Assembly: GCF_003992125.1 (NCBI RefSeq)
Contig: NZ_RQUY01000006.1
Coordinates: 40,019 to 104,018 of the forward strand
DNA length: 64,000 nt
From: Veillonella caviae
Lineage (GTDB): Bacteria > Bacillota > Negativicutes > Veillonellales > Veillonellaceae
Reading direction: 5' to 3'
In this document: positions 18,055-25,720 of the stretch, one piece after another
How positions within the stretch are numbered: the stretch's first letter is position 1
Layout of the letters: the number at the start of each line of letters is the position of its first letter
Program-made: the position numbers and the translations under genes
Notes under the pieces: model-generated
What the model saw: the letters and a program-made list of their open reading frames with translations, nothing else
Databases searched by the model: none
Told to the model about the DNA's origin: nothing

Positions 18055-18828
18055 ATGTTAGTGAATCCAGAACAGACAAAAGAAGCATTAATTCAGTGGA
18101 TACAACAGTATTTTGAGGTCAATGGCCCGAAATGCTCCGCTGTAGTGGGCATATCGGGTGGCAAGGATTCTACCATTGTAGCAGCCCTTTGCAAAGAAGC
18201 GCTCGGTGCAGACCGCGTCGTTGGTGTTCTCATGCCTAATGATATACAATCGGATATAGACGATGCTAAAGCCGTTGTAGCACATTTAGGTATTCCTCAT
18301 ATAATCGTTAATATCGGCTCTGCATACCGCGCGTTAACATCTGCTATTGTTAATGCTGAAGGTTTTACAGCTGTTACAGGTCGCAGGGATTTGAGCAGTG
18401 ATGCAGCCATTAATACGCCGCCTCGCCTTAGAATGGCTACTTTGTACGGAGTAGGGCAAAATTTGCCAAACGGCGCTCGTGTAGCTAATACATGTAATGG
18501 TTCTGAAGATTATGTAGGGTACTCTACAAAATTCGGCGATGCAGCTGGTGATTTTAGCCCTTTGGCTAATCTCGTTGTAGAAGAAGTGCGTCAAATCGGT
18601 AGATTGCTTGATATTCCACAGTACTTGGTAGATAAAACGCCTAGTGATGGGTTGAGTGGACAATCTGACGAAACTAAATTAGGATTTACCTATGCCGTAC
18701 TAGATAGATATATTCGCACTGGGGAAATTGATGATAAAACTACGAAACAGAAAATTGATCATTTGCAACGTATCAATCGTCATAAATTAGAATTGATGCC
18801 TGCTTTCATTCCCGCAGGCGTAAAATAG
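18055..18828 (+). CDS. nadE: ammonia-dependent NAD+ synthetase
   Basis: A 257-residue N-type ATP pyrophosphatase that amidates nicotinate adenine dinucleotide to NAD+. The PP-loop is SGGKDST near residue 36. There is no N-terminal glutaminase (nitrilase) domain, so free ammonia is the likely nitrogen donor. Other markers are RMATLYGVGQ and KTPSDGLSGQSDE. The ATG at 18055 follows GAGGAGGGC; the in-frame ATG at 18013 lacks a site. The next gene, an asparaginase, starts nine bases after the stop, and could supply ammonia or aspartate (inference). Confidence 0.92.
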   Translation: MLVNPEQTKEALIQWIQQYFEVNGPKCSAVVGISGGKDSTIVAALCKEALGADRVVGVLMPNDIQSDIDDAKAVVAHLGIPHIIVNIGSAYRALTSAIVNAEGFTAVTGRRDLSSDAAINTPPRLRMATLYGVGQNLPNGARVANTCNGSEDYVGYSTKFGDAAGDFSPLANLVVEEVRQIGRLLDIPQYLVDKTPSDGLSGQSDETKLGFTYAVLDRYIRTGEIDDKTTKQKIDHLQRINRHKLELMPAFIPAGVK

Positions 18829-18837
18829 GAGGCTCAT

Positions 18838-19809
18838 ATGGATACAAAAATTGCCCTCATCGGCACTGGTGGGACTATTGCTGGACAAGGTGCATCGGAT
18901 ACGGACTTAACAGGTTATACTCCTGGAATATTGTCTTTGCAAGACATCGTTGCAGATATTCCTGGCATGCGCGATTATGGGCCTTATGCGGCTACACAAT
19001 TTGCTAATATTGAAAGCTCTGATATTACGGTGTACCAATGGATTAAATTGGCGAAAACAGTACAAAAATGTGTAGATAAAGATGATATTGGTGCTGTTGT
19101 TATTACTCATGGCACTGATAGCATGGAAGAAACAGCATATTTTTTGCATCTTACGGTACATACAGATAAACCAATTATTATTACTGGATCCATGAGACCA
19201 GCTGGCGCCATTAGTGCCGACGGACCACTAAATCTGTTACAAGCTGTACAAGTAGCGAGGACTCCAGAATCTCATGGTAAAGGTGTATTAGTTGTATTAA
19301 ATGGATATATTGATGGTGCTCGTGATGTGACGAAAATGAATACTACTAATGTAGCCACCTTTGGCAGTCCTAATACAGGTCATATGGGCATTGTTCAAGA
19401 TGGAATGGCGCATTTCTATTCTGTTCCTGTGCGAAAGCATACGATGGATTCTGAATTTGGAGTGGAACAGGATTTACCTCGTGTAGATATTCTTACTTGC
19501 TATGCTGGCATCGAAGAAGTAATGGGGCTTGCCATATTGGCGACAAATCCAGCGGGCCTTATCTTGACTGGTTTGGGACATGGCACAATTCCACAAGTCA
19601 TACGCAACATAACTAAAAATCTATCAATTCCTGTAGTGAGAGCCTCTCGTACAGGTAGTGGTATTGTTTCAAAAGTTCCACAAGACGAAGATGCAGGTTA
19701 CTATGTAAGCGATTCCTTGAGTCCGCAAAAGGCGCGCATACTGTTGATGTTGGCACTACAAAAAGAACGGACTGCTAATGATTTAGAACGGATTTTTAAA
19801 GAATACTAA
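18838..19809 (+). CDS. ansA: L-asparaginase (type I/II fold)
   Basis: A 323-residue asparaginase. The first catalytic Thr is T13 in GTGGTIAG; the second triad is in VVITHGTDSMEETAYFL, and GSMRPAGAISADGPLNL completes the family signature. There is no signal peptide, so it should be cytoplasmic. It hydrolyses asparagine to aspartate and ammonia. Its tight coupling to nadE suggests a nitrogen or aspartate supply role in NAD synthesis, which is inference. AGGAGG precedes the start. The symbol is by family only. Confidence 0.9.
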   Translation: MDTKIALIGTGGTIAGQGASDTDLTGYTPGILSLQDIVADIPGMRDYGPYAATQFANIESSDITVYQWIKLAKTVQKCVDKDDIGAVVITHGTDSMEETAYFLHLTVHTDKPIIITGSMRPAGAISADGPLNLLQAVQVARTPESHGKGVLVVLNGYIDGARDVTKMNTTNVATFGSPNTGHMGIVQDGMAHFYSVPVRKHTMDSEFGVEQDLPRVDILTCYAGIEEVMGLAILATNPAGLILTGLGHGTIPQVIRNITKNLSIPVVRASRTGSGIVSKVPQDEDAGYYVSDSLSPQKARILLMLALQKERTANDLERIFKEY

Positions 19810-19848
19810 TCGTTATATGATAATTCAGTAAGATAGGCTTATAGGCGA

Positions 19849-19943
19849 AAAACAACACTTTGGGGTCCTATAAACCACTTTTTATCTTATAAGTTATAAG
19901 ATAAAAGATAGCTCCTACAGTATATTCTGCGGGAGCTATCTTT
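19849..19943. terminator. cluster of hairpins including a bidirectional terminator
   Basis: Three nested or serial dyads fill the space between convergent ansA and cbiZ. They are TTATAGG/CCTATAA (19849-19872), an AT-rich TTTTATCTTA/TAAGATAAAA pair (19880-19906), and AAAGATAGCTCC (19904-19915) with GGAGCTATCTTT (19932-19943). The last has T runs on both strands and is the likely bidirectional terminator. Confidence 0.8.
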
Positions 19944-19963
19944 ATTGTTATATTATTTGGTTG

Positions 19964-20737
19964 TTACGCATAAATCCCATTAGCTAATGCTCTTTGCACC
20001 CCCATGTACACGGCTTTGGCTAATGTATCGCCAAAGAGAGAGAAGGTTCCTGCGTCTGTTAGCACATCACCATTGGTGTCGATGGTGATGATGATCCCGT
20101 CGGTGGCAGTTCCTGTAGCGGAAGTATGAACAGACTTAGCGAGGTTGTGGTCTAGTTCGGTAGCATAGGTAGTGTGGTGATTGGTACCTTCAATATTCCA
20201 ATCTTGTAAAGCCGAAGTTTTCGCCTCCGTAATGGTCATAATAGCTTTCACCATAGCGCTGTCAGTTAGCGCCTTATTAGTAAATACAAGGATATTGATG
20301 GTTCCTGGTGTTTGGAATTGCCCCTGCTTTTCTTCGTAGCAATAGCCGGTACCAGCGCGATGAGCGGTTTCGTCAACACCAGCGGTGATAATGGTCTCAA
20401 TAATAGTATCCCCTTCTTCGACAATGGTGTAGGCAGCACGGTCCATCGTTGCCGATGTTAACAGGGCTGTGCTAAAATGGACGGGAACATCAATGTGCTC
20501 GAATTCTTGGGCTAAATAGTTTGCCACTGAACCACCAGGCAAATCGGACTCTGTTTCGATTTGATACGTTAACTGTTGGTTGCGTACACCTAAGGTGTGA
20601 TGAAAACCGCCATTTAATTGGCCACTACTCAAAGAGTAGTGAATATCGTCAAATAAGATGGTGACCGATGTGGATTCGGCCATAATATGACCGCCACAGG
20701 CAAGTTCTAATGGCGGTGCGTATGGATTGGTAAACAT
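19964..20737 (-). CDS. cbiZ: adenosylcobinamide amidohydrolase (CbiZ family)
   Basis: A 257-residue protein with the CbiZ pattern: LNGGFHHTLGVRNQQ near residue 45, an AGVDETAHRAGTG segment in the middle, and SATGTATDGIII near the C-terminus. CbiZ cleaves the aminopropanol arm of pseudo-B12 or adenosylcobinamide to give adenosylcobyrate for re-use in corrinoid remodelling. Veillonella makes propionate through B12-dependent methylmalonyl-CoA mutase, so salvage makes sense. The start at 20737 has AGGGAG upstream; an ATG ten codons earlier lacks it. It is a single gene here, not beside a corrinoid operon. Confidence 0.78.
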   Translation of the reverse strand: MFTNPYAPPLELACGGHIMAESTSVTILFDDIHYSLSSGQLNGGFHHTLGVRNQQLTYQIETESDLPGGSVANYLAQEFEHIDVPVHFSTALLTSATMDRAAYTIVEEGDTIIETIITAGVDETAHRAGTGYCYEEKQGQFQTPGTINILVFTNKALTDSAMVKAIMTITEAKTSALQDWNIEGTNHHTTYATELDHNLAKSVHTSATGTATDGIIITIDTNGDVLTDAGTFSLFGDTLAKAVYMGVQRALANGIYA

Positions 20738-20885
20738 AATAGGGCTCCCTATGAATTTATATCGCATTCGTAACAGGGCAATAGATAGTAGTTAAAACGT
20801 TCTTGCTACAGCCTGTTGTGATAGTTATGATATATATGAACATATTACGAATATATATGGAAAATTATAACATAGAAAGGTGTAT

Positions 20886-21812
20886 ATGAATATTAATGAA
20901 TTCATTGCTTCCGCGTCAGAATTGATTTTTAATGACGCTCACATGCTCTTAAAATTACGAGATTGGTTTTTTAGTCAAGCTGGTAATATTTTGCTGGCAC
21001 TTATTATCTTTTGGATAGGACGTCGTATTATTGGGTGGATCAAAAATGTGGCAATCCGCATTATGACTAAGGCACAGTATGATTCGGCAGCCATGAGTTT
21101 TGTGGCACAAATTATTAATTATGTACTCTTGGCAGGGTTGGTTTTGATTTGCTTGAATCAAATTGGTGTGCCTACTACATCTTTTGTGGCTGCTTTTGGT
21201 GCTTTTGGCTTAGGTATTGGATTAGCTCTGCAAAACAACTTGGCGAATTTGGCATCTGGTTTGCTCATCCTTATTTTCAAGCCTTTTAAGGCGGGGCACT
21301 ATATTTCTACTGGGGCCATTGAAGGTAATGTACATGCGATTCAATTTATGAACACTATCGTTATTACAAAGGATCAAAAACGCGTATATATTCCAAATTC
21401 TCAGCTCACATCACAGCCGGTGACGAATTTTTCGTATATGAAAGAACGCGCCATTCCTTTTGTATTTGATATTGGATACAATAATGATCATCATCAAGCG
21501 ATAGCGATTTTAAAGGATATTTTTGATAAGGAGCCGCGTGTTCTCAATGTAAAAAATATGGAAATTGGCATTACTGAATTTGGCGATAATTCTGTGCGTA
21601 TTGCGGCTTTTGCGAGGGTGAAAACGTCGGAATATGTAGATGTGCGCTATACCATTATGTCTAAGGTGAAGGATGCATTTGATGCTCATGGCATCGACAT
21701 CCCATATCCTCAACGGGTGGTGTATGTACACAATGAAACGCGTATGGACACTGATGCTAATGTCGGTGCTCATGAATGTAAACCAACAAGTACTGACAGT
21801 ACAACTAAATAG
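20886..21812 (+). CDS. MscS-family mechanosensitive channel
   Basis: A 308-residue small-conductance channel homologue. Three membrane spans at about residues 22-120 end in the pore helix AAFGAFGLGIGLALQNNLANLASG with the Gly/Ala ridge pattern of MscS. A beta domain with YIPNSQLTSQPVTNFS and a C-terminal alpha/beta domain follow. It would open on hypo-osmotic shock. An upstream in-frame GTG at 20880 is part of the ribosome site, so the ATG at 20886 is chosen. The hydrophilic tail is rich in Thr/Ser. Confidence 0.9.
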   Translation: MNINEFIASASELIFNDAHMLLKLRDWFFSQAGNILLALIIFWIGRRIIGWIKNVAIRIMTKAQYDSAAMSFVAQIINYVLLAGLVLICLNQIGVPTTSFVAAFGAFGLGIGLALQNNLANLASGLLILIFKPFKAGHYISTGAIEGNVHAIQFMNTIVITKDQKRVYIPNSQLTSQPVTNFSYMKERAIPFVFDIGYNNDHHQAIAILKDIFDKEPRVLNVKNMEIGITEFGDNSVRIAAFARVKTSEYVDVRYTIMSKVKDAFDAHGIDIPYPQRVVYVHNETRMDTDANVGAHECKPTSTDSTTK

Positions 21813-21925
21813 GTTTGACTAGATTGTAATTAGAGTGTTTACTTGAAAGCGTAGAAATTAAAAATGTACATAAGTTAATAAAACGTATAAATTAGTAGAG
21901 TGTATATATTAAGAAAGAGAAATAC

Positions 21926-22783
21926 ATGATAGTAAAACATACTAATAATTTGAGGAAATGGGCGTACACAATTATTGCATTTGTAGCACTGTGCGTGGCT
22001 TTCACCATGAATAATATGGTAAACGCCGCAGTATTGACACCGCCATCTACTATTGGGGAAGCGGTGGTTCTCATTGATGCAGATACGAAAGAGATTTTGT
22101 TCGCCAAGAATCCAGATAAATGGATGCATCCGGCTAGCACTACGAAGATGGTTACATTGTTGACTGCCCTTGAATTAAAGGGGACGCAGTTAGATGAGTT
22201 AGCAACCATTAGTCCTTATGCGACCAGTATGGAAGAATCTAACCTCGGCGTTCGTGTAGGTGACCAAATTACATTGGAAGGTGTCATTGAAGGTATGATG
22301 GTGGCTAGCGGTAATGATGCAGCCGTTGTGGTGGCGGAAAATGTGAGCGGATCTGTAGCGAATTTTGCAAAGGATATGGATCGCATTGCTGCCAAGGCAG
22401 GAGCGAAGAATAGTAAGTTTCTCAATCCTCATGGGCTCACTCAAATGGGTCATCATTCGACAGCCCGTGATTTGGCGCTCATCGCTGCATATGGTATGAA
22501 ATATGATATGTTCCGTGATAAGGTGGCCAATGATTATTATAAGGTGCCGTATCAGAATCGGATGCCTGAAACGATTCGTACCACTAATCATTTTATTCGT
22601 AACAAGTACCCTGGTGCCAATGGCTTAAAAACTGGATTTACCAATGCTGCAGGGGAATGCTTAATCGCATCAGCCACTCGGGATGGGCACACCATGATTG
22701 TGGTTATGCTCAATGATGATAATCGCTGGGAGGAAGCAGTACAATTCTTAGATTATGGATTTAAATTGCGCGGTGTAATTTAG
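21926..22783 (+). CDS. dacF: D-alanyl-D-alanine carboxypeptidase (low-molecular-weight PBP)
   Basis: A 285-residue penicillin-binding protein of the S11 family. A signal peptide or membrane segment (about 12-36) precedes the catalytic domain. The active-site motifs are S71-T-T-K74, S128-G-N130 and K235-T-G237. It trims the terminal D-Ala of peptidoglycan stem peptides. The protein stops just after the transpeptidase-like domain, so the C-terminal beta domain and membrane-anchoring helix of classical PBP5/DacF are absent. The symbol is by similarity of class only. The ribosome site (AAAGAGA) is weak. Confidence 0.88.
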   Translation: MIVKHTNNLRKWAYTIIAFVALCVAFTMNNMVNAAVLTPPSTIGEAVVLIDADTKEILFAKNPDKWMHPASTTKMVTLLTALELKGTQLDELATISPYATSMEESNLGVRVGDQITLEGVIEGMMVASGNDAAVVVAENVSGSVANFAKDMDRIAAKAGAKNSKFLNPHGLTQMGHHSTARDLALIAAYGMKYDMFRDKVANDYYKVPYQNRMPETIRTTNHFIRNKYPGANGLKTGFTNAAGECLIASATRDGHTMIVVMLNDDNRWEEAVQFLDYGFKLRGVI

Positions 22784-22837
22784 AGTACTCTGTTTCTACG
22801 GTTGCATAGTGTATCTGTAATTGATGTATATATGTAA

Positions 22838-22866
22838 AAAGGTCCTACTTGGGTAGGACCTTTGTT
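22838..22866 (+). terminator. terminator between dacF and the HD phosphohydrolase
   Basis: AAAGGTCCTAC (22838-22848) pairs with GTAGGACCTTT (22853-22863) around a 4-base loop. The T tract is short, and the next gene starts only 13 bases later, so it may also act as an attenuator. Confidence 0.7.
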
Positions 22867-22878
22867 ATAGGAGAATGT

Positions 22879-23466
22879 ATGAGTTCATTTTTTGCTTTTT
22901 TAAAACGTATGCGTTTCATTAATCGCTGGAGTTTGATGCGTAATACGGAAACGGAAAATATTCAAGAACATAGTTTAGAGGTAGCCATGATTGCCCACAA
23001 TTTAGGGGCCCTAAGAAATGAATATTTCGGTGGTTCTGTGGACATGAACAAGGTAGCTGTTATTGCCATGTTTCACGAAGTGAGTGAGATTTTTACAGGT
23101 GATATGCCGACTCCCATTAAATATTTTGATCCCAAATTACGATCCCTGTACGGTGAAATTGAAACCTTGGCACAAGAAAAAATGCTTACCACCTTGCCAG
23201 AGAGATTACAGTCTGTGTATCGCTCTCTCATCGTCGATGCGGAACAATCAGAAGAATGGCCACTTGTAAAAGCGGCGGACACATTGTCGGCGTATATGAA
23301 ATGCGTCAATGAATTAAAGGCAGGCAATGACGAATTCAAAGAAGCTCATGATACTATTTTGGCAAAACTACAAGGATTACATATGCCAGAAGTAGACATG
23401 TTTATAGAGGAGTACATACCAGCGTTGAGTAAATCACTAGATGAATTAAACTATTACGATATGTAG
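22879..23466 (+). CDS. YfbR-like HD-domain 5'-deoxynucleotidase
   Basis: A 195-residue HD-superfamily phosphohydrolase. The N-terminal segment FLKRMRFINRW and EHSLEVAMIAHN (H31) match YfbR, as does the GDMPTPIKYF segment. The usual HD dyad reads H66-E67 (FHEVSE) here rather than His-Asp. YfbR removes phosphate from deoxyribonucleoside monophosphates. Whether the Glu is normal for this branch I cannot tell. An upstream TTG in frame has no site, while GGAGAATGT precedes the ATG at 22879. It converges with queG, only three bases apart. Confidence 0.8.
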   Translation: MSSFFAFLKRMRFINRWSLMRNTETENIQEHSLEVAMIAHNLGALRNEYFGGSVDMNKVAVIAMFHEVSEIFTGDMPTPIKYFDPKLRSLYGEIETLAQEKMLTTLPERLQSVYRSLIVDAEQSEEWPLVKAADTLSAYMKCVNELKAGNDEFKEAHDTILAKLQGLHMPEVDMFIEEYIPALSKSLDELNYYDM

Positions 23467-23469
23467 AGT

Positions 23470-24348
23470 TTATAAGTTGTTGATGTAATCGTGATTTCGT
23501 AATAATATAGACTTCCCTCGCCAAGCAAATGCTCGTTTGCCGTATTTCGCTTTGAACTCTCTATTGGTCATGGTTTCTAATTCAGATGCGTCTAGTAGCG
23601 GTTCGATATGTTGAAATTCAACGATGGGGGTTATAGGTATGTTGTGATTGTGTGGGCATACTTCTTGGCATTGGTCACAGCCGAATAGCAATGGTGATTT
23701 CCCGATGATGATTCGTTCGTCGTCTGTGAGGTCACCTTTTTTTTGCGTTAGATAGCTTTTGCATGTTTCAAATTGGAAGCGGTTTGTGCTGAGGCAGTTA
23801 CCGAGACAGGTGTGGATACATTGATTGCAGCCTAGACATGTTTCTGTGTTTGGTTGGTTCGGTTCAAAAGGGATGGTGGTGAGGATGGTTCCGATAACTA
23901 CATAAGAACCCCAAGTGGGATTGATAAAACATTTATTTTTACCGTAGAAACCGAGTCCTGCCAGATATGCCATGTATCGGTCAGCGAGAGGACTCGTGTC
24001 GCAGTGAATGGAATGTTGGGCAGATGGAACTAAAGAGGTAAGCTTATCCACTACGCGTTGTAAATATGTATTCACTACGATGTGATAATCCGTGCTCCAT
24101 GTATAGCGGGATAGATTGCTTTCGCCATGGAATGGCACATAGTAGGGGAACAAACAAACGATGGCGCTCTTTGGGGTAAAATCAGATGGCCCTTGTATTC
24201 GTTCCTTTACGTTCGCAGCGGTGAATGGACACGGCTCAGAATCGAATAAAATGTCTTGTGCCTCGTCGGGCAATGGCCAGGATGTGGCACCTGTTACGGG
24301 TATATGTAATTCCTTGCAAATTTCCTGTAATTTTATATTGTCTACCAT
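23470..24348 (-). CDS. queG: epoxyqueuosine reductase-like protein
   Basis: A 292-residue iron-sulfur protein of the QueG family. DTSPLADR near residue 115 and GLGFYGKN match the cobalamin/substrate half. Two [4Fe-4S] clusters are indicated by CLGCNQCIHTC and CDQCQEVCPHN. QueG reduces epoxyqueuosine to queuosine in tRNA and needs cobalamin. The protein is shorter than the usual ~380 residues. Start choice is uncertain: the ATG at 24348 and an upstream TTG at 24375 both lack a clear ribosome site. It is divergent from the molybdenum hydroxylase operon. Confidence 0.82.
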   Translation of the reverse strand: MVDNIKLQEICKELHIPVTGATSWPLPDEAQDILFDSEPCPFTAANVKERIQGPSDFTPKSAIVCLFPYYVPFHGESNLSRYTWSTDYHIVVNTYLQRVVDKLTSLVPSAQHSIHCDTSPLADRYMAYLAGLGFYGKNKCFINPTWGSYVVIGTILTTIPFEPNQPNTETCLGCNQCIHTCLGNCLSTNRFQFETCKSYLTQKKGDLTDDERIIIGKSPLLFGCDQCQEVCPHNHNIPITPIVEFQHIEPLLDASELETMTNREFKAKYGKRAFAWRGKSILLRNHDYINNL

Positions 24349-24485
24349 AGATTTACGATGTAATAATTGATACAATTAGAATATATAAGTAGATGATTCC
24401 ATAGGTCATCTGTGCAATACTCAGTGACACCTTTTTGTGCACTGTGAGGTCGATTGTTTTTAGTATACCATTGAGAGGACAGATT

Positions 24486-25268
24486 ATGTTAGCCTTTTTG
24501 AAAGTATTACAACCGAAGACGGTGGAAGAGGCCTTTGAAATGGCCACAAAAAACAAGACTGCCCCAATGCTTGCCGGCGGATGTTGGCTGCGTTTAGGGC
24601 GTCGTACATGGCCTGCTGTGATTGATATGGCAGGACTAGATTTGCGGTATGTCCGCGAAGAGGATAATGAATTTGTAATTGGTGCTATGGCGACGCAAGG
24701 TGATGTGGAACGGTTTGAACCACTTAAACAGTTTTGCGGCGGTGTCGTAGTGAGCGGCGTGAAAGAAATCTTAGGTGTACAATTTAGAAACATGGCTACT
24801 ATGGGGGGATCCGTAGCTAGCAAATTTGGCTTTTCCGATATTATTCCGGCACTCCTTGCAGTGCATGCAGATGTGGTCACTTTCAAAGGGGGCCGCATGT
24901 CTATACAGGATTATATGAATTATCGGGAGCGAGATATTTTAGTGGAAATTCGCATTCCTAATAATCCAGTGCCTGTTGCCATCGAAGCGTTGCGTATTTC
25001 TCGAGGTGATTTCCCGTACTTAACAGGATCGATTCGTCGTGATGGCCGTCAATATGAAGTGTACATCGGCACGAGACCAGGGGCACCACAACTAGCAACG
25101 CAAGCGAGCTCTGTGCTTTCAGAAAAAGGAATGGACGGAATAGCGGAAGCAGCTCAATTGGCGTCTGAAGAGTTGGTGTATCAAAAAAATTCCCACGCAT
25201 CTAAGGAATACCGTGTGGAAATGGTAAAATCTATGGTTCGACGATTAGTTAAGGAGGTGGCGCAATAA
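24486..25268 (+). CDS. xdhB: molybdenum hydroxylase FAD subunit
   Basis: A 260-residue FAD-binding subunit of the xanthine dehydrogenase family. It shows the AGGCWLRLG flavin loop near residue 33, a second conserved TMGGSVAS segment near residue 105 and a C-terminal CO-dehydrogenase-flavoprotein domain. It passes electrons from the iron-sulfur subunit to an acceptor. The start at 24486 has GAGAGGAC upstream; an in-frame ATG 17 codons earlier does not. It is the first of nine genes that overlap or abut up to 31378. Confidence 0.88.
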   Translation: MLAFLKVLQPKTVEEAFEMATKNKTAPMLAGGCWLRLGRRTWPAVIDMAGLDLRYVREEDNEFVIGAMATQGDVERFEPLKQFCGGVVVSGVKEILGVQFRNMATMGGSVASKFGFSDIIPALLAVHADVVTFKGGRMSIQDYMNYRERDILVEIRIPNNPVPVAIEALRISRGDFPYLTGSIRRDGRQYEVYIGTRPGAPQLATQASSVLSEKGMDGIAEAAQLASEELVYQKNSHASKEYRVEMVKSMVRRLVKEVAQ

Positions 25269-25720
25269 TGGAATTAGTATTACATATTAATGGTAAAAAT
25301 GTTACCGTTAATGTTGCTACGGATGAAATGTTATTGCATACATTGCGCAGTCTTGGCTATTTCAGTGTGCGTTGTGGTTGCGATACAACAAACTGCGGTT
25401 TATGTACCGTCTGGGTGGATGATGAAATTACATTATCTTGTGCATATCCTACATTCCGCGCACCAGGTCATAAAATTACGACCTTAGAAGGCTTACAAGA
25501 AGAAGCGTCCTTGTTAGCGGATTGCCTCGCATCGGAAGGGGCGGACCAATGCGGTTTCTGTACTACAGGCATGATGATGAGTGCCATCGCATTGAAACGG
25601 AGAAATCCAAATGCATCTGATGATGAAATTCGTGAATATTTAATCGGCAACCTCTGCCGTTGTACTGGATATGCATCCCAATTGCGGGGTGTACGCAAGT
25701 TCCTCAAAGGAGGTCTATGA
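25268..25720 (+). CDS. xdhC: molybdenum hydroxylase [2Fe-2S] subunit
   Basis: A 150-residue electron-transfer subunit carrying two [2Fe-2S] clusters. The plant-type ferredoxin ligands are C38, C43, C46 and C58. The second set is C95/C98 (CGFCTTGM) and C130/C132 (GNLCRCTGY). It links the molybdenum site to the FAD subunit. Its ATG shares one base with the previous stop codon, with AAGGAGGTG just upstream, so translation is coupled. The symbol follows the E. coli xdhABC usage and must not be confused with the XdhC accessory family at 30346. Confidence 0.92.
   Translation: MELVLHINGKNVTVNVATDEMLLHTLRSLGYFSVRCGCDTTNCGLCTVWVDDEITLSCAYPTFRAPGHKITTLEGLQEEASLLADCLASEGADQCGFCTTGMMMSAIALKRRNPNASDDEIREYLIGNLCRCTGYASQLRGVRKFLKGGL

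Noticed and set aside
24353..24898. Minus-strand 181-residue reading frame overlapping xdhB
   Set aside because: It is antisense to a well-supported FAD subunit, has no family features, and is a shadow of its codon pattern.
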